Shown in pieces: positions 19,575 to 28,156 of a stretch of DNA of 64,000 bases. Origin of the DNA: Rhodanobacter sp. MP7CTX1 (GTDB lineage: Bacteria > Pseudomonadota > Gammaproteobacteria > Xanthomonadales > Rhodanobacteraceae); the NCBI RefSeq assembly GCF_014205795.1, contig NZ_JACHCN010000012.1:1-64000 (forward strand). Direction: 5' to 3'. The position numbers were made by a program, and so were the translations under genes. The first letter of the stretch is position 1, and each line of letters begins with the position of its first letter. The notes under the pieces are model-generated. The model worked only from the letters and a program-made list of their open reading frames with translations. It did not search any database and was not told the DNA's origin.

Positions 19575-19597
19575 AAGTAAACTACTCCGTATACTTT
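19575..19597. promoter_or_regulatory. Putative TetR operator, site 2
   Basis: AAGTAAACtactccGTATACTT: second copy of the operator-like element, 17 bases before the regulator start codon. The 40-bp spacing (close to four helical turns) would place both dimers on one face of the DNA. Binding here would repress both directions. Confidence 0.7.
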
Positions 19598-19613
19598 GCA
19601 GGAAGACCATCTT

Positions 19614-20222
19614 TTGAACCGCAGCCTCAACAAGCGCAACGCCATGCTCAACGCCGGCATCGCCGAACTCGCCGAACAGGGGCTGGCCGGTGCCAGCATG
19701 GAAGCCATCGCCACCCGCGCTGAAGTCTCCAAGCGCACGCTGTACAAGCACTTCCCGTCCAAGGAGGCGGTTTTCGAGGCGGTGCTGGCGCTGCTGATCG
19801 AGCGTGTCGATCCGCTCGGCAAGCTGCACTACGACAAGCAACGCGATTTCGCCGAGCAGTTGCGCGAGATTGCCGAGAAGGAAATGCAGCTGATCTGCGA
19901 CCCCGACTTCGTACGGCTAAGTCGCGTGCTGATGGTCGAGTGCATGCGCAGCGAGGCGCAAAGCCAGAAGCTGATGGCTCAATTCGGCGAAAAGGAAAAC
20001 GGCCTGTTCCGCTGGTTCAGCGAAGCTGGCGAGGCTGGCAATCTGGGCAAGCTCGATCCGCGTGCCAGCGCCGACCTGTTCATCGCAATGCTGAAGTCCT
20101 CTACCTACTGGTATTCGGTAATCGCATGGCAGCCCGCGCCGGATCAACCCACGCAGACACGCATCATCGATGAGGCCTGCCTGACGTTGCTGAGCCGGCT
20201 GCAGCAATCCGGCTCGCGCTGA
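19614..20222 (+). CDS. TetR/AcrR family transcriptional regulator
   Basis: 202 aa. The HTH is at about 10-55: AMLNAGIAELAEQGLAGASM then AIATRAEVSKRTLYKHFPSK, a textbook TetR recognition helix. The C-terminal ligand domain resembles the AefR-type family (FVRLSRVLMVECMRSE). The start is a TTG at 19614, with AGGAAG 8 bases upstream; a longer frame from TTG 19596 would run into operator site 2. It is divergent from, and likely represses, the MBL-SDR operon and itself. The inducer is unknown. Confidence 0.88.
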   Translation: MNRSLNKRNAMLNAGIAELAEQGLAGASMEAIATRAEVSKRTLYKHFPSKEAVFEAVLALLIERVDPLGKLHYDKQRDFAEQLREIAEKEMQLICDPDFVRLSRVLMVECMRSEAQSQKLMAQFGEKENGLFRWFSEAGEAGNLGKLDPRASADLFIAMLKSSTYWYSVIAWQPAPDQPTQTRIIDEACLTLLSRLQQSGSR

Positions 20223-20238
20223 GCCGCGTTGCTACTGG

Positions 20239-20350
20239 GCTCCTTCCCCTGCAAGCAGCGGAGGGTTGGTTGCAGTCGCTCTTCCCTTCAGCCTCAAAAT
20301 CAAAAGCAACCCCTCCCAACCTCCCCCTGCAAGCAGGGGGAGGAGCACAT
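20239..20350. repeat. REP-like repeat (CTCCCCCTGCAAGCAGGGGGAG family)
   Basis: The perfect palindrome CCTCCCCCTGCAAGCAGGGGGAGG is at 20320-20343, and a degenerate copy (CTTCCCCTGCAAGCAGCGGAG) lies at about 20241. The same family forms a large double palindrome at 58021-58111. It is located between the TetR gene and the convergent M28 gene. Confidence 0.8.
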
Positions 20351-20383
20351 CCAAATCCGCGCGCACGACACGGAGATTCAGCA

Positions 20384-22093
20384 TCACTTCCCCGCATCAG
20401 CACCTGACTTGCCGTGCTGCATCATCGCATCGCGCTTGGCCTTGAACGGGCTGTCGGCATACCACTGCGGCCATTGCCCGTCTTCGCTCAACTGCTGGCC
20501 CAGTACGTAAATCGCCTGCGTGTCTTCGAGGATGCCGGCCAAATCCCAATTCGGATTAAACACGTCGTCGGGCGTGTGGTAATGATGTTTCGTATAGTCG
20601 TCGGCAGCCGCTTGACCGGCCACCTTGCCGCCGTTCAACAGATCAAGCCCCGAGCTGGCGAGCATCGCCGGCACACCCGCCTTGGCAAAGCTGAAATGAT
20701 CGGAGCGGAAGTAGAAGCCGTTCTCCGGCGTGGTCTCCTGCGACATCACGCGACCTTGGGTTTTAAGCACAGCGGCCAACATGTCTTCGAGCTGCGACTG
20801 GCCCATGCCGATCACGGTCATGTCGTGGGCGAGGCCGATGATCGGCAATGCATCCACCGCGATATCGGCCACCGTCTTGTCCAGCGGGAACACCGGCTTC
20901 GCCGCATAGTACTGCGAGCCAAGCAGACCCGACTCCTCCAGCGTGGGCGTGAAGAACAGCACGCTGCGCTGCGGCGGCGTCTTCTGGTGGGCGAACGCGT
21001 CGGCAAGCTCCAGCAGCATGGTCAGGCCGGTGCCGTTGTCGATCGCGCCGCTGAACACCTGATGGCCCTTGCGCGTCGGGTCCATTCCCAGGTGATCCCA
21101 GTGCGCGGTGTAGATCACCACTTCGTCAGGCTTGCTGCTGCCCTTCACCATCGCCAGCACATTATGTGACTCGATATGACTGATCTTGTTGCGCAGACTC
21201 ACCGAAGCCGTCGCCTGCAACGGCACGGCCTTGAATCCTGGCTTGGCCGCGTCTTTCTCGAGCTTGTCGAAATCGAGGCCGGCGGCCGCGAACAATCGCG
21301 TGGCGGCATCGCGGGTCAGCCAACCAGCTACCGGTAGCTGCGGCGAAGGATCGACGCTTGGAGGCAGGCTGAGCCGCGCTCCGCTGCCGCTGTTCTGCAC
21401 CACGCTCCACGGATAGCCCGCCGCCGCATCACTGGTATGCACGATGAAACACGCGGCGGCGCCCTTGAGCGCTGCCTCGGCGTACTTGTAGGTCCAGCGA
21501 CCGTAGTAGGTCATCGCGCGACCATTGAACAATTTCGGATCGCCTGTGGCAAAGCCGGGATCGTTGACCAGCACGATCACCGTCTTGCCCTTCACGTCAA
21601 CGCCCTGGTAATCGTTCCAGTGCCAGTTCGGCGCATCCGCACCGTAGCCGATAAATACCACCGGCGAATTCTTGAGGTCGACAGCGGCCTTAGCCTGCAG
21701 CGTCTCGACCATCATGTCGGTGTGATTGGCCAGTTTCGTGTCTTTGCCGTTTGCGGCGATATCCAGCGTGACATCAGTGTTGATCAGCTGGGTGGAATCG
21801 GCCGGCACCGTCTGGAACCACGAGCCATGGTTACCCGGCTGCAGCCCCATGCGCTTGTACTGTTCGACCAGCCAGCTGGTCGTGCGCTGTTCGTAGATCG
21901 TGCCGGGCTTGCGCCCACCAAAGTCATCCGAGGCCAGCGTCTTGTCGAACTGCGCAAAGTCGGCGGCATTGATCTGCGGCGCCAGTGCAACCGCTGGCGC
22001 CGCAGAACTGCTGGAAGCTGCTGGCGTGGCAGCCTGAAGTGAATAGGCCCCCACGCTCAAGGCCATGAAAAGGACGGACGTCATTACGCGCAT
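20384..22093 (-). CDS. Exported M28 aminopeptidase
   Basis: 569 aa with signal peptide (MRVMTSVLFMALSVGAYSLQ). It has a PA-like segment (about 140-290) inserted in an M28 di-zinc peptidase. Metal ligands and catalytic residues are visible: YTAHWDHLGMDP (His, Asp), FSGAIDNGTGLTMLLELADA (Asp), TLEESGLLGSQYYA (Glu), GFYFRSDHFSFAKAGVP, and KHHYHTPDDVF (His). Likely a periplasmic aminopeptidase of the PDZ-less YwaD/SGAP type. GGAG is 6 bases before the ATG. Confidence 0.92.
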   Translation of the reverse strand: MRVMTSVLFMALSVGAYSLQAATPAASSSSAAPAVALAPQINAADFAQFDKTLASDDFGGRKPGTIYEQRTTSWLVEQYKRMGLQPGNHGSWFQTVPADSTQLINTDVTLDIAANGKDTKLANHTDMMVETLQAKAAVDLKNSPVVFIGYGADAPNWHWNDYQGVDVKGKTVIVLVNDPGFATGDPKLFNGRAMTYYGRWTYKYAEAALKGAAACFIVHTSDAAAGYPWSVVQNSGSGARLSLPPSVDPSPQLPVAGWLTRDAATRLFAAAGLDFDKLEKDAAKPGFKAVPLQATASVSLRNKISHIESHNVLAMVKGSSKPDEVVIYTAHWDHLGMDPTRKGHQVFSGAIDNGTGLTMLLELADAFAHQKTPPQRSVLFFTPTLEESGLLGSQYYAAKPVFPLDKTVADIAVDALPIIGLAHDMTVIGMGQSQLEDMLAAVLKTQGRVMSQETTPENGFYFRSDHFSFAKAGVPAMLASSGLDLLNGGKVAGQAAADDYTKHHYHTPDDVFNPNWDLAGILEDTQAIYVLGQQLSEDGQWPQWYADSPFKAKRDAMMQHGKSGADAGK

Positions 22094-22283
22094 CGGGGAC
22101 TCCTGCACCTGGGGAGCCTCCTTTTTAACGCGCCCACCCGCGGCTGTCTACGAACCCCACCTCATTGCAGCAACAAGCTTGGCCGCCCTCTTCTGCTCAG
22201 CGCGAGATACAACAATGACCCCGCCGCTTGTTTTGGGTAGATTGAACGCTTCCCTACCCCATACCTTGCGCAGCGAGAACGAC

Positions 22284-22748
22284 ATGCCCAAAATCGATGT
22301 CACGACCGTACCCGAACGCAAAGGTTCAGGTTACCCGGCACCGTTTGCAGCCGCCGCTGGCGCACGCATCAAGCAGGCGCTGGGCAATGCCGGTGGGCTG
22401 ACCGATTTCGGTGTCAACCTCACGCGGCTGCCGCCGGGCGCGTGGTCCAGCCAGCGGCACTGGCATACCAGCGAGGATGAATTCGTCTACATCCTGTCAG
22501 GCGAACTGATCTTGATCACCGACACCGGCGAACAGACGCTGCGCGCGAATGACTGTGCTGCCTTCCCCAGGAACGTCCCGGATGGCCATCACCTGATCAA
22601 CCGTGGCAATGAAATAGCCGTCTATCTGGAAATCGGCACCCGCCATGCCGATGACAGCTGCAGCTATCCCGACATCGACCTGCATGTGGATGGAGATGCC
22701 GGGTACACGCATAAGGATGGGACGCCTTACGCGGAATCATCCGACTGA
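22284..22748 (+). CDS. Cupin-domain protein
   Basis: 154 aa. A single cupin barrel: GVNLTRLPPGAWSSQRHWHT then EDEFVYILSGEL (the HxHx(n)E motif) and the second motif FPRNVPDGHHLINRGN. Related to cupins with unspecified small-molecule roles. The 3' end is convergent with the TPR-GGDEF gene at 22798. A decayed copy of this gene's last about 225 bases is found at 25266-25495, which shows that this region was part of a duplicated module. Start ATG at 22284; the ribosome site is weak. Confidence 0.88.
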   Translation: MPKIDVTTVPERKGSGYPAPFAAAAGARIKQALGNAGGLTDFGVNLTRLPPGAWSSQRHWHTSEDEFVYILSGELILITDTGEQTLRANDCAAFPRNVPDGHHLINRGNEIAVYLEIGTRHADDSCSYPDIDLHVDGDAGYTHKDGTPYAESSD

Positions 22749-22797
22749 GCATGATGGCCAGCATGGCGCAGATCGCCTGACCTGCGCCGCCCCGCGA

Positions 22798-24579
22798 TCA
22801 CCCCGTTTTCAGGCACGCTTCCACTTCGTCGGATACGACGACGCGGTTGCGACCTTCGCGCTTGGCCCGATACAGCGCCTCGTCGGCATGGATGAGCAGA
22901 CCGCGCAGCTCGTACCCGGATCGGGAAGTCACCGCTACGCCAAAACTGGCTGAAATGGGAATACCGGGCGCGTTTTCGCCGGTCGCCGCCGTCGCGATCG
23001 CCACGCGGATCTGCTCGGCTCGACGGTAGGCCTGCTCCAGCGAACAATCGGGCAGCAGGATGCCAAACTCCTCACCGCCGAGACGACCGAACACGTCGGT
23101 CGATCGCAAATGCGCCTGGCAAGCCTCCACCGCGCGGCGCAATACGCGGTCGCCTACCGCATGGCCGTGGGTGTCGTTGACGATTTTGAAATGGTCCAGA
23201 TCGATCAGCACGATGCATGCATCCCGCGCCGATTTCTTGCAGTACAACAGAAGATGCTCGACCTCTTCGACGAAATGCTGTCGGTTGAAAATGCCGGTTA
23301 GACCGTCGCGCCGTGCCAGCTTCATGAAGCGCAGCTGGGAACGCTTGATTCTGTAGGTCCACAGCGCAATGGATGCCAGCACCGTCAGCAGCAGGATGAT
23401 ATACAGCCGACTGGTTACTGCCGCCTTCTTGCCGAGAGTCTGCTGCAGCTCAAGTATCTGGTTCTGTTTGTTCAGCGTGTCAATCTGAAGTTTTTTGGCC
23501 AGCACCTGCTGCTTGACGGTCTGGTACGCCAACACCTTTGCGCTCACCTCCGTCAGATAGCCCTTGTCGGCTGCCATGTATTTTTCGTGATAGGCGAGAG
23601 CTGAGCCCATGTCGCCCTGCTTCTGGGAGATCAGATAGAGAAGCTCATAAGCAGTGGTCAATGGTTCGGTGTATTCGTTCTTGACTCTGCTGTTTACCGC
23701 CTCGAGAGCAAACTGTTGCGCCAGGACAAACTCGCCCTCTTTCCAGTAGGCCTGTGCCAGCGACGCATCAAACCGTGAAATCAGAGGCGTGTAACGGGTG
23801 CTCTGTAAGGTCGCGTAATTATTCTGGAGTAGCTTAATGGCAGCTGCCGGTTGGTCTTGCTGGATGTCAAAGGCTGCCACATAGGAACGAATTGCATTGG
23901 CAAAGATTGGCTCACCGGCCTCGACACAAAGGTCGATTCCGTCTTGAAATAGCCTGCCCAGCCTCTCCAGCTTGCCGCTCCTGTAGAGAGCCTCAAGTTT
24001 CACAGTCGTGGCCTTGCAAGCATTTGCAGCGGACGAACTTTCCTTGAGCAATTGGTCTGCGTAGCCCGCAGACAAGTCGTATTGACCGGCCTGGATATAT
24101 AGCTGTGAAGCAGCACCTAAAGCCTGTACACGTGCGTCCTTGTCGGTTACTCGCGGCAATTGGTCGAGCAGTTGATTCAAGCGCGAAAAAGCTTCCTCAT
24201 AGTGAGTTGCAATTCCCAGCAGGTTGACTGCGGTGACCCCCGCGCGAAATCGCAAGGTGGCATCAGTGGATTCACTAATCACCGCATTCAGCAGCGGAAG
24301 TGCAGCTGGGTAGTCGCCGCGATACGCGAACTGCCACGCGTTGAGATAACGCAGATACAACTGCTGTTCCGGCGAAAGTTTCGCCGCGCCGTCCTCGAGA
24401 CGCTGCATGAGCGCGGCGAACTCAGCATGGTTTGACGTCTTGATGCTATCTGCCCGCTTGAGAATCTGGGCTAGGTCATCCGGCACAGGCACGGCCGCAA
24501 TGGCCGTGCCCATGGACAATCCAACGAGCAAAGCCCACCCGGCGAAGGACACCTGGTATCGCCTGCCCGTTAAAAACAT
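22798..24579 (-). CDS. TPR-sensor diguanylate cyclase (GGDEF), copy 1
   Basis: 593 aa. A signal peptide or anchor (about 10-29) precedes a periplasmic helical TPR-like region (30-380), a coiled coil (about 365-384), a membrane helix (392-409) and a cytoplasmic GGDEF domain. The catalytic motif GGEEF is at about 501-505, with the product-inhibition site RSTD five residues before it, so it should make c-di-GMP with feedback control. The start lies 4 bases after the stop of borosin precursor 1, so the two genes are probably coupled. The paralogue at 25537-27318 has the same length. Signal and output are unknown. Confidence 0.92.
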   Translation of the reverse strand: MFLTGRRYQVSFAGWALLVGLSMGTAIAAVPVPDDLAQILKRADSIKTSNHAEFAALMQRLEDGAAKLSPEQQLYLRYLNAWQFAYRGDYPAALPLLNAVISESTDATLRFRAGVTAVNLLGIATHYEEAFSRLNQLLDQLPRVTDKDARVQALGAASQLYIQAGQYDLSAGYADQLLKESSSAANACKATTVKLEALYRSGKLERLGRLFQDGIDLCVEAGEPIFANAIRSYVAAFDIQQDQPAAAIKLLQNNYATLQSTRYTPLISRFDASLAQAYWKEGEFVLAQQFALEAVNSRVKNEYTEPLTTAYELLYLISQKQGDMGSALAYHEKYMAADKGYLTEVSAKVLAYQTVKQQVLAKKLQIDTLNKQNQILELQQTLGKKAAVTSRLYIILLLTVLASIALWTYRIKRSQLRFMKLARRDGLTGIFNRQHFVEEVEHLLLYCKKSARDACIVLIDLDHFKIVNDTHGHAVGDRVLRRAVEACQAHLRSTDVFGRLGGEEFGILLPDCSLEQAYRRAEQIRVAIATAATGENAPGIPISASFGVAVTSRSGYELRGLLIHADEALYRAKREGRNRVVVSDEVEACLKTG

Positions 24580-24583
24580 CGAA

Positions 24584-24880
24584 CTAGGCTACTGAAGCCA
24601 GGTTGCGAAACACGGAGTATGTGGAGATCTCTTCACCATCTCGCGACGGACCCTCCTCGCCATCATCGTCTTCATCCTCCTTCTCTGGAAACAACAGGCA
24701 GCAGTGAGGACCTTGCTCAAGCAATCTCTCTATTTTCCGCTGATCCTTGGCAAGAATCGCGGCCCGCAACTCCGGATCAATCTGCTCGCTTGCCAACGCG
24801 AGCTCCACTTCGTGCGACGAGGCATGACGCAATTGGGCGTCCTGGCCCATCCTTACAAGAAAATTGATGACGTTCGACAT
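24584..24880 (-). CDS. Putative split-borosin precursor protein 1
   Basis: 98 aa. Residues 1-53 form a helical leader (MSNVINFLVRMGQDAQLRHA, later DPELRAAILAKDQRKIERLL) that matches the borosin-binding domain of SonA-type precursors, including the GQDAQL motif. After residue 55 comes a divergent tail with HCCLLF, a very acidic stretch (EKEDEDDDGEEG) and a C-terminal ISTYSVFRNLASVA. The backbone-methylated core is expected in the tail, but its position cannot be read from sequence. AAGGGG precedes the ATG at good spacing. It is followed 4 bases later by cyclase copy 1. Confidence 0.8.
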   Translation of the reverse strand: MSNVINFLVRMGQDAQLRHASSHEVELALASEQIDPELRAAILAKDQRKIERLLEQGPHCCLLFPEKEDEDDDGEEGPSRDGEEISTYSVFRNLASVA

Positions 24881-24916
24881 TAGTCTTCCCCTTGACCGTT
24901 AGTTATTTGGATAACA

Positions 24917-25230
24917 CACCACGATGATCGATGTGCCGACCAAATGCATTTTGGCAAAGCCCCCCCTTATCAGCACAAGCGCTGAAACCCACCTTGATGT
25001 TCAGCTGTCAGCGCCCCTCCCAACCTCCTTGCGCGCGCTTCAGGCGTCAATGCTATGCCCACTTCCACCCGAAACATACTGGCATCGTACTGCGACGCAC
25101 CACAAATGCCCACGGGTTACTGTGTCTGCCTCCTCAAGTTTGCCAGAAATCTTCTGCTGTGGGACGAATCACACCGCTGTAGAACAATCTTTTGAAAGCC
25201 TTTTACGGCCCGCTCCGGCGACAAAGAAGG
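24917..25230 (-). pseudogene. Relic of the GNAT acetyltransferase gene
   Basis: Decayed copy of the intact GNAT gene at 28157-28705. CACCACGATGATCGATG and CCGACCAAA near 24917 match 28166 onwards. A second stretch (ATGCCCACTTCCA near 25055, ACAAATGCCCACGGG near 25102) matches 28401-28460, and TCTTTTGAAAGCCTTTT near 25189 matches 28535-28550. Internal deletions and stops remove any open frame. It lies just upstream of precursor 1, as the intact gene lies upstream of precursor 3. Confidence 0.8.
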
Positions 25231-25265
25231 TGAGCAAAAACCACAGCCGATTGTTCGATATGGTT

Positions 25266-25495
25266 GCGAACAGACGCTACAGGCGAATGACTTTACTGCC
25301 TATCCAATGAACGTCCGGGATGGCTAGTACTTGATCAACCTCAACAGTGAAATAGCCGTCCATCTCGAAATCGGAAGCTATTCAACCGACGACAGCTTCA
25401 GCCATCCTGACATCGACCTGCATGTGAATCGAGACGGCGGCGGCTACCAACGCTAGGCGGCATGCCTTTCGCAAAATCATCCAGCCGAGTATGAA
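25266..25495 (+). pseudogene. Relic of the cupin gene 3' end
   Basis: GCGAACAGACGCT at 25266 matches 22528 in the intact cupin gene. TGAAATAGCCGTC...CTCGAAATCGG and GACATCGACCTGCATGTG at about 25348-25426 match 22609-22688, and the match fades at about 25495, near the end of the cupin. In-frame stops and indels make it non-functional. The intact cupin and this relic both sit directly before a GGDEF gene, which marks the left edge of the duplicated module. Confidence 0.85.
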
Positions 25496-25536
25496 GGTTG
25501 TTGCGGCGAAGACTGATGGGCTTCGTTCCGCGGGAG

Positions 25537-27318
25537 TTATCCCGTTTTCAGGCGCCCTTCCACTTCCTCGGATACGACGACGCGGTTACGGCCTTCGCGC
25601 TTGGCCCGATACAACGCCTCGTCGGCATGGATGAGCAGACCGCGCAGCTCGTAGCCGGATCGGGAGGTAACCGCTACGCCGAAGCTGGCTGAAATGGGAA
25701 TGCCGGGCGCGTTATCGCCGGTCGCAGCCGTCGCGATCGCTAAGCGGATCTGCTCGGCTCGACGGTAGGCTTGCTCCAGCGAACAATCGGGCAGCAGGAT
25801 GCCAAACTCCTCACCGCCGAGGCGACCGAAGACATCGGTCGATCGCAGATGTGTCTGGCAAGCCTCGACTGCGCGGCGCAATACGCGATCGCCTACCGCA
25901 TGGCCGTGAGTGTCATTTACTACTTTGAAATGGTCCAGGTCGATCAGTACGATGCACGCGTTCCGCGCCGACTTCCTGCAGTACAGCAAAAGGTGCTCGA
26001 CCTCTTCAACGAAATGCTGCCGGTTGAAGATGCCAGTCAAGCCATCACGCCGTGCCAACTTCATGAATCGCAACTGGGAACGCTTGACCCTGTAGGTCCA
26101 CAGCGCGATAGAAGCTAGCACCATCAGTAGCAGGATGATGTACAGCCGGCTGGTTACTGCCGCCTTCTTGCCAAGCGCTTGCTGCAACTCAAGTATCTGA
26201 TTCTGCTTGTTCAGCGTATCGATCTGCAGCTTTTTCGCCATCACTTGCTGCTTAACCGTCTCATATGCGAGCGCCCTTGCGCCTACGTCATTCAGATAGC
26301 CCTTATCGGCTGTCATGTATTTTTCGTGGTAGGTGAGAGCAGCCTCCATGTCGCCCTGTTTCTGGGCAATCAGGTAGAGTTGCTGGTAGGCGCTGGTTAA
26401 CGGTTCGGTGTATTCGTTCTTGACGCTGCTGCTTACGGCATCGCGTGCGAACTGTTGCGCCAGTAAGAGATCACCCTCTCTTGAGTACGCCTGCGCCAGC
26501 AACGCGTCAAACTGCGAAATAAGGCGTCCGTAGTGCGTACGCTGTGTATCCGCGTAATTTCTTTGCAGCAACTTTATGGCAGTGGCAGGCTCACCTTGCT
26601 GGATGTAAATGCCCGCCATACGGGCACGAATTCCGTTCGCATATAAGAACTCGCCCACATTGATGCAGGCATCGATGCCATCCTGGAACTGCTGATCAAC
26701 CGTCCGTAACTTGCCACTATTGTAGAGTGCGTAAAGCTTATAATATCTGCCTTTACAGGCACCTTCCCCGGTCGGATTTTCCGTAAGCAGCCGATCCGCA
26801 TAACTCGCAGCCAGATCGTATTGTCCGGCCTCAATATACAGTTGCGCAGCGTCACTAAGCCCCTGTATCCGCGCATACTTATCAGTCACCTGCGGTAGCT
26901 GATCGAGCAATTGACTCAGCCGCGCGAACGCTTCCTCATAGTGGGACCCGATCCCCAACAAGGTGATGACGGTGACGCCCGCGCGAAATCGCAAGGTGGC
27001 GTCAGTGGACTCAGCAATGATCGCATTCAACTGCGGAATCGCCGTCTCATAGTCGCCACCGTAGCCGACCTGCCAGGCCTTGAGATAGCGCAGATATAAC
27101 TGCTGTTCCGGAGGCATTTTTGTAGCCTCGTTGTCGAGTCGTTGCATAAGCTCGGCGAACTCGGCATGGTTCGACGTTTTGATGCTATCGGCCTGACTAA
27201 GCACCAGTGCAACGTCTTCAACCGCAGGCACGGCCGCTGTAGCCGTGCCTGCGAGCAAGACCACGAGCAAGGCCCACTCGGCGAACAACACGCAGTGCCA
27301 CTTGCCCGACTTGACCAT
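25537..27318 (-). CDS. TPR-sensor diguanylate cyclase (GGDEF), copy 2
   Basis: 593 aa, colinear with the copy at 22798-24579 and nearly identical in its GGDEF half, while the TPR sensor half has diverged more. Signal segment near 8-29, membrane helix near 392-409, inhibition site RSTD and catalytic GGEEF in LGGEEFGILLPD. The ATG at 27318 is 4 bases beyond the stop of precursor 2, repeating the arrangement of copy 1. A 12-codon upstream extension overlapping the precursor is possible but was not chosen. The faster change in the periplasmic half suggests altered ligand recognition. Confidence 0.92.
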   Translation of the reverse strand: MVKSGKWHCVLFAEWALLVVLLAGTATAAVPAVEDVALVLSQADSIKTSNHAEFAELMQRLDNEATKMPPEQQLYLRYLKAWQVGYGGDYETAIPQLNAIIAESTDATLRFRAGVTVITLLGIGSHYEEAFARLSQLLDQLPQVTDKYARIQGLSDAAQLYIEAGQYDLAASYADRLLTENPTGEGACKGRYYKLYALYNSGKLRTVDQQFQDGIDACINVGEFLYANGIRARMAGIYIQQGEPATAIKLLQRNYADTQRTHYGRLISQFDALLAQAYSREGDLLLAQQFARDAVSSSVKNEYTEPLTSAYQQLYLIAQKQGDMEAALTYHEKYMTADKGYLNDVGARALAYETVKQQVMAKKLQIDTLNKQNQILELQQALGKKAAVTSRLYIILLLMVLASIALWTYRVKRSQLRFMKLARRDGLTGIFNRQHFVEEVEHLLLYCRKSARNACIVLIDLDHFKVVNDTHGHAVGDRVLRRAVEACQTHLRSTDVFGRLGGEEFGILLPDCSLEQAYRRAEQIRLAIATAATGDNAPGIPISASFGVAVTSRSGYELRGLLIHADEALYRAKREGRNRVVVSEEVEGRLKTG

Positions 27319-27322
27319 CGAA

Positions 27323-27625
27323 CTAGGCCGCCGAGCCCATAGCTCGGGACGCAAGATGTGTGGTTATTCCCCCGCCCCCGCGCGACGGGTTCTCCTCGGC
27401 ATCCTCTTCCTCGTCATCATCCTCCTTGCCTGGATTCACCATGCAGCAGACATTGACGCTTCCAAGCAAAACTTCCAGCTGCTTCTGGTCTTTGGCGAGG
27501 ATCGCCGCCTGCAGCTCCGGATCAATCCATGCGCTCGCGAGCGCAAGTTCCAGATCTTCCTGCGGAGCATCACGCAACTGCGCGTCCTGGCCCAGCCTTT
27601 CAAGAAAATCGATGACGTTCGACAT
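27323..27625 (-). CDS. Putative split-borosin precursor protein 2
   Basis: 100 aa from MSNVIDFLERLGQDAQLRDA. The leader (1-53) is close to those of precursors 1 and 3, including DPELQAAILAKDQKQLEVLL. The tail begins GSVNVCCMVNPGKED, continues with an acidic run and then a Gly-rich piece (SRGGGGITTHLASRAM). A run of G before the ATG (GGGGGA) is the likely ribosome site. The track start at 27658 adds 11 residues with no counterpart in the paralogues. It is followed 4 bases later by cyclase copy 2. Confidence 0.8.
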   Translation of the reverse strand: MSNVIDFLERLGQDAQLRDAPQEDLELALASAWIDPELQAAILAKDQKQLEVLLGSVNVCCMVNPGKEDDDEEEDAEENPSRGGGGITTHLASRAMGSAA

Positions 27626-27661
27626 TAATCCCCCAGACCGATGATTTTTTGGCAGCATGCC

Positions 27662-27752
27662 TCGACGATCAATGAACTGACCAGCTGCGTTTTAGCTACC
27701 GCTCTTCCCCTAATTCATCTGCTCAGGGCTTTAACCCTGCGCAGATGTTGAA
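27662..27752 (-). pseudogene. Short relic of the GNAT gene 3' end
   Basis: CGACGATCAATG...GACCAGCTGCGTTTTA...CTTCCCCTAATTCATCTGC aligns with 28172-28260 in the intact GNAT gene with scattered changes. It lies upstream of precursor 2, as expected if each precursor once had its own GNAT. About 100 bases further, CCGTTTGCAGGCGCACTTC at 27851 resembles the 3' end of the GGDEF genes (25542), a possible scar of a lost third cyclase. Confidence 0.6.
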
Positions 27753-27882
27753 CTACTACATGACGATCCAGATGGATCCTCAGAGGTGGCTCCGCGGCAC
27801 TTCAATCAACCCTATCGCTTACGCCAAGTTCAGGGCAGCTGCCACAGAGTCCGTTTGCAGGCGCACTTCAGACGAGTGAGCT

Positions 27883-28122
27883 TTATGCACACTGTTCAAG
27901 ATAGGACGCATCTTCTTCACCCGAATCAGCTTCGATCATGCAGCAGACATTGCTCGATCCCAGCAAAGTCTCCAATCGCTGCTGATCCTTCGCGAGGATC
28001 GCCGCCTGTAACTCGGGATCGATCTGCTCGCGCGCCAGTGCGAGCCGCACATCATTCTGGGAGGCGTGACGCAACTGCGCGTCCTGACCCATCCTTTCTA
28101 GAAAGGCGATCACGTTCGACAT
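27883..28122 (-). CDS. Putative split-borosin precursor protein 3
   Basis: 79 aa, the shortest of the three. Leader MSNVIAFLERMGQDAQLRHA through DPELQAAILAKDQQRLETLL, then a compact tail GSSNVCCMIEADSGEEDASY ending LEQCA (three Cys in all). AAGGAG lies 7 bases before the ATG. It is the precursor nearest to the GNAT and methyltransferase genes, 34 bases after the GNAT stop, and may be the ancestral substrate. No cyclase follows it directly. Confidence 0.82.
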   Translation of the reverse strand: MSNVIAFLERMGQDAQLRHASQNDVRLALAREQIDPELQAAILAKDQQRLETLLGSSNVCCMIEADSGEEDASYLEQCA

Positions 28123-28156
28123 CAGTATTCTCCTTGCAATTAGTTAAGTTGGTCGC

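Noticed and set aside
24584-28122. Small proteins as Nif11-type or graspetide precursors
   Set aside because: The leader has the GQDAQL helix pattern of borosin-binding domains and a borosin-type methyltransferase is next to them; no ATP-grasp or radical SAM enzyme is in the window.
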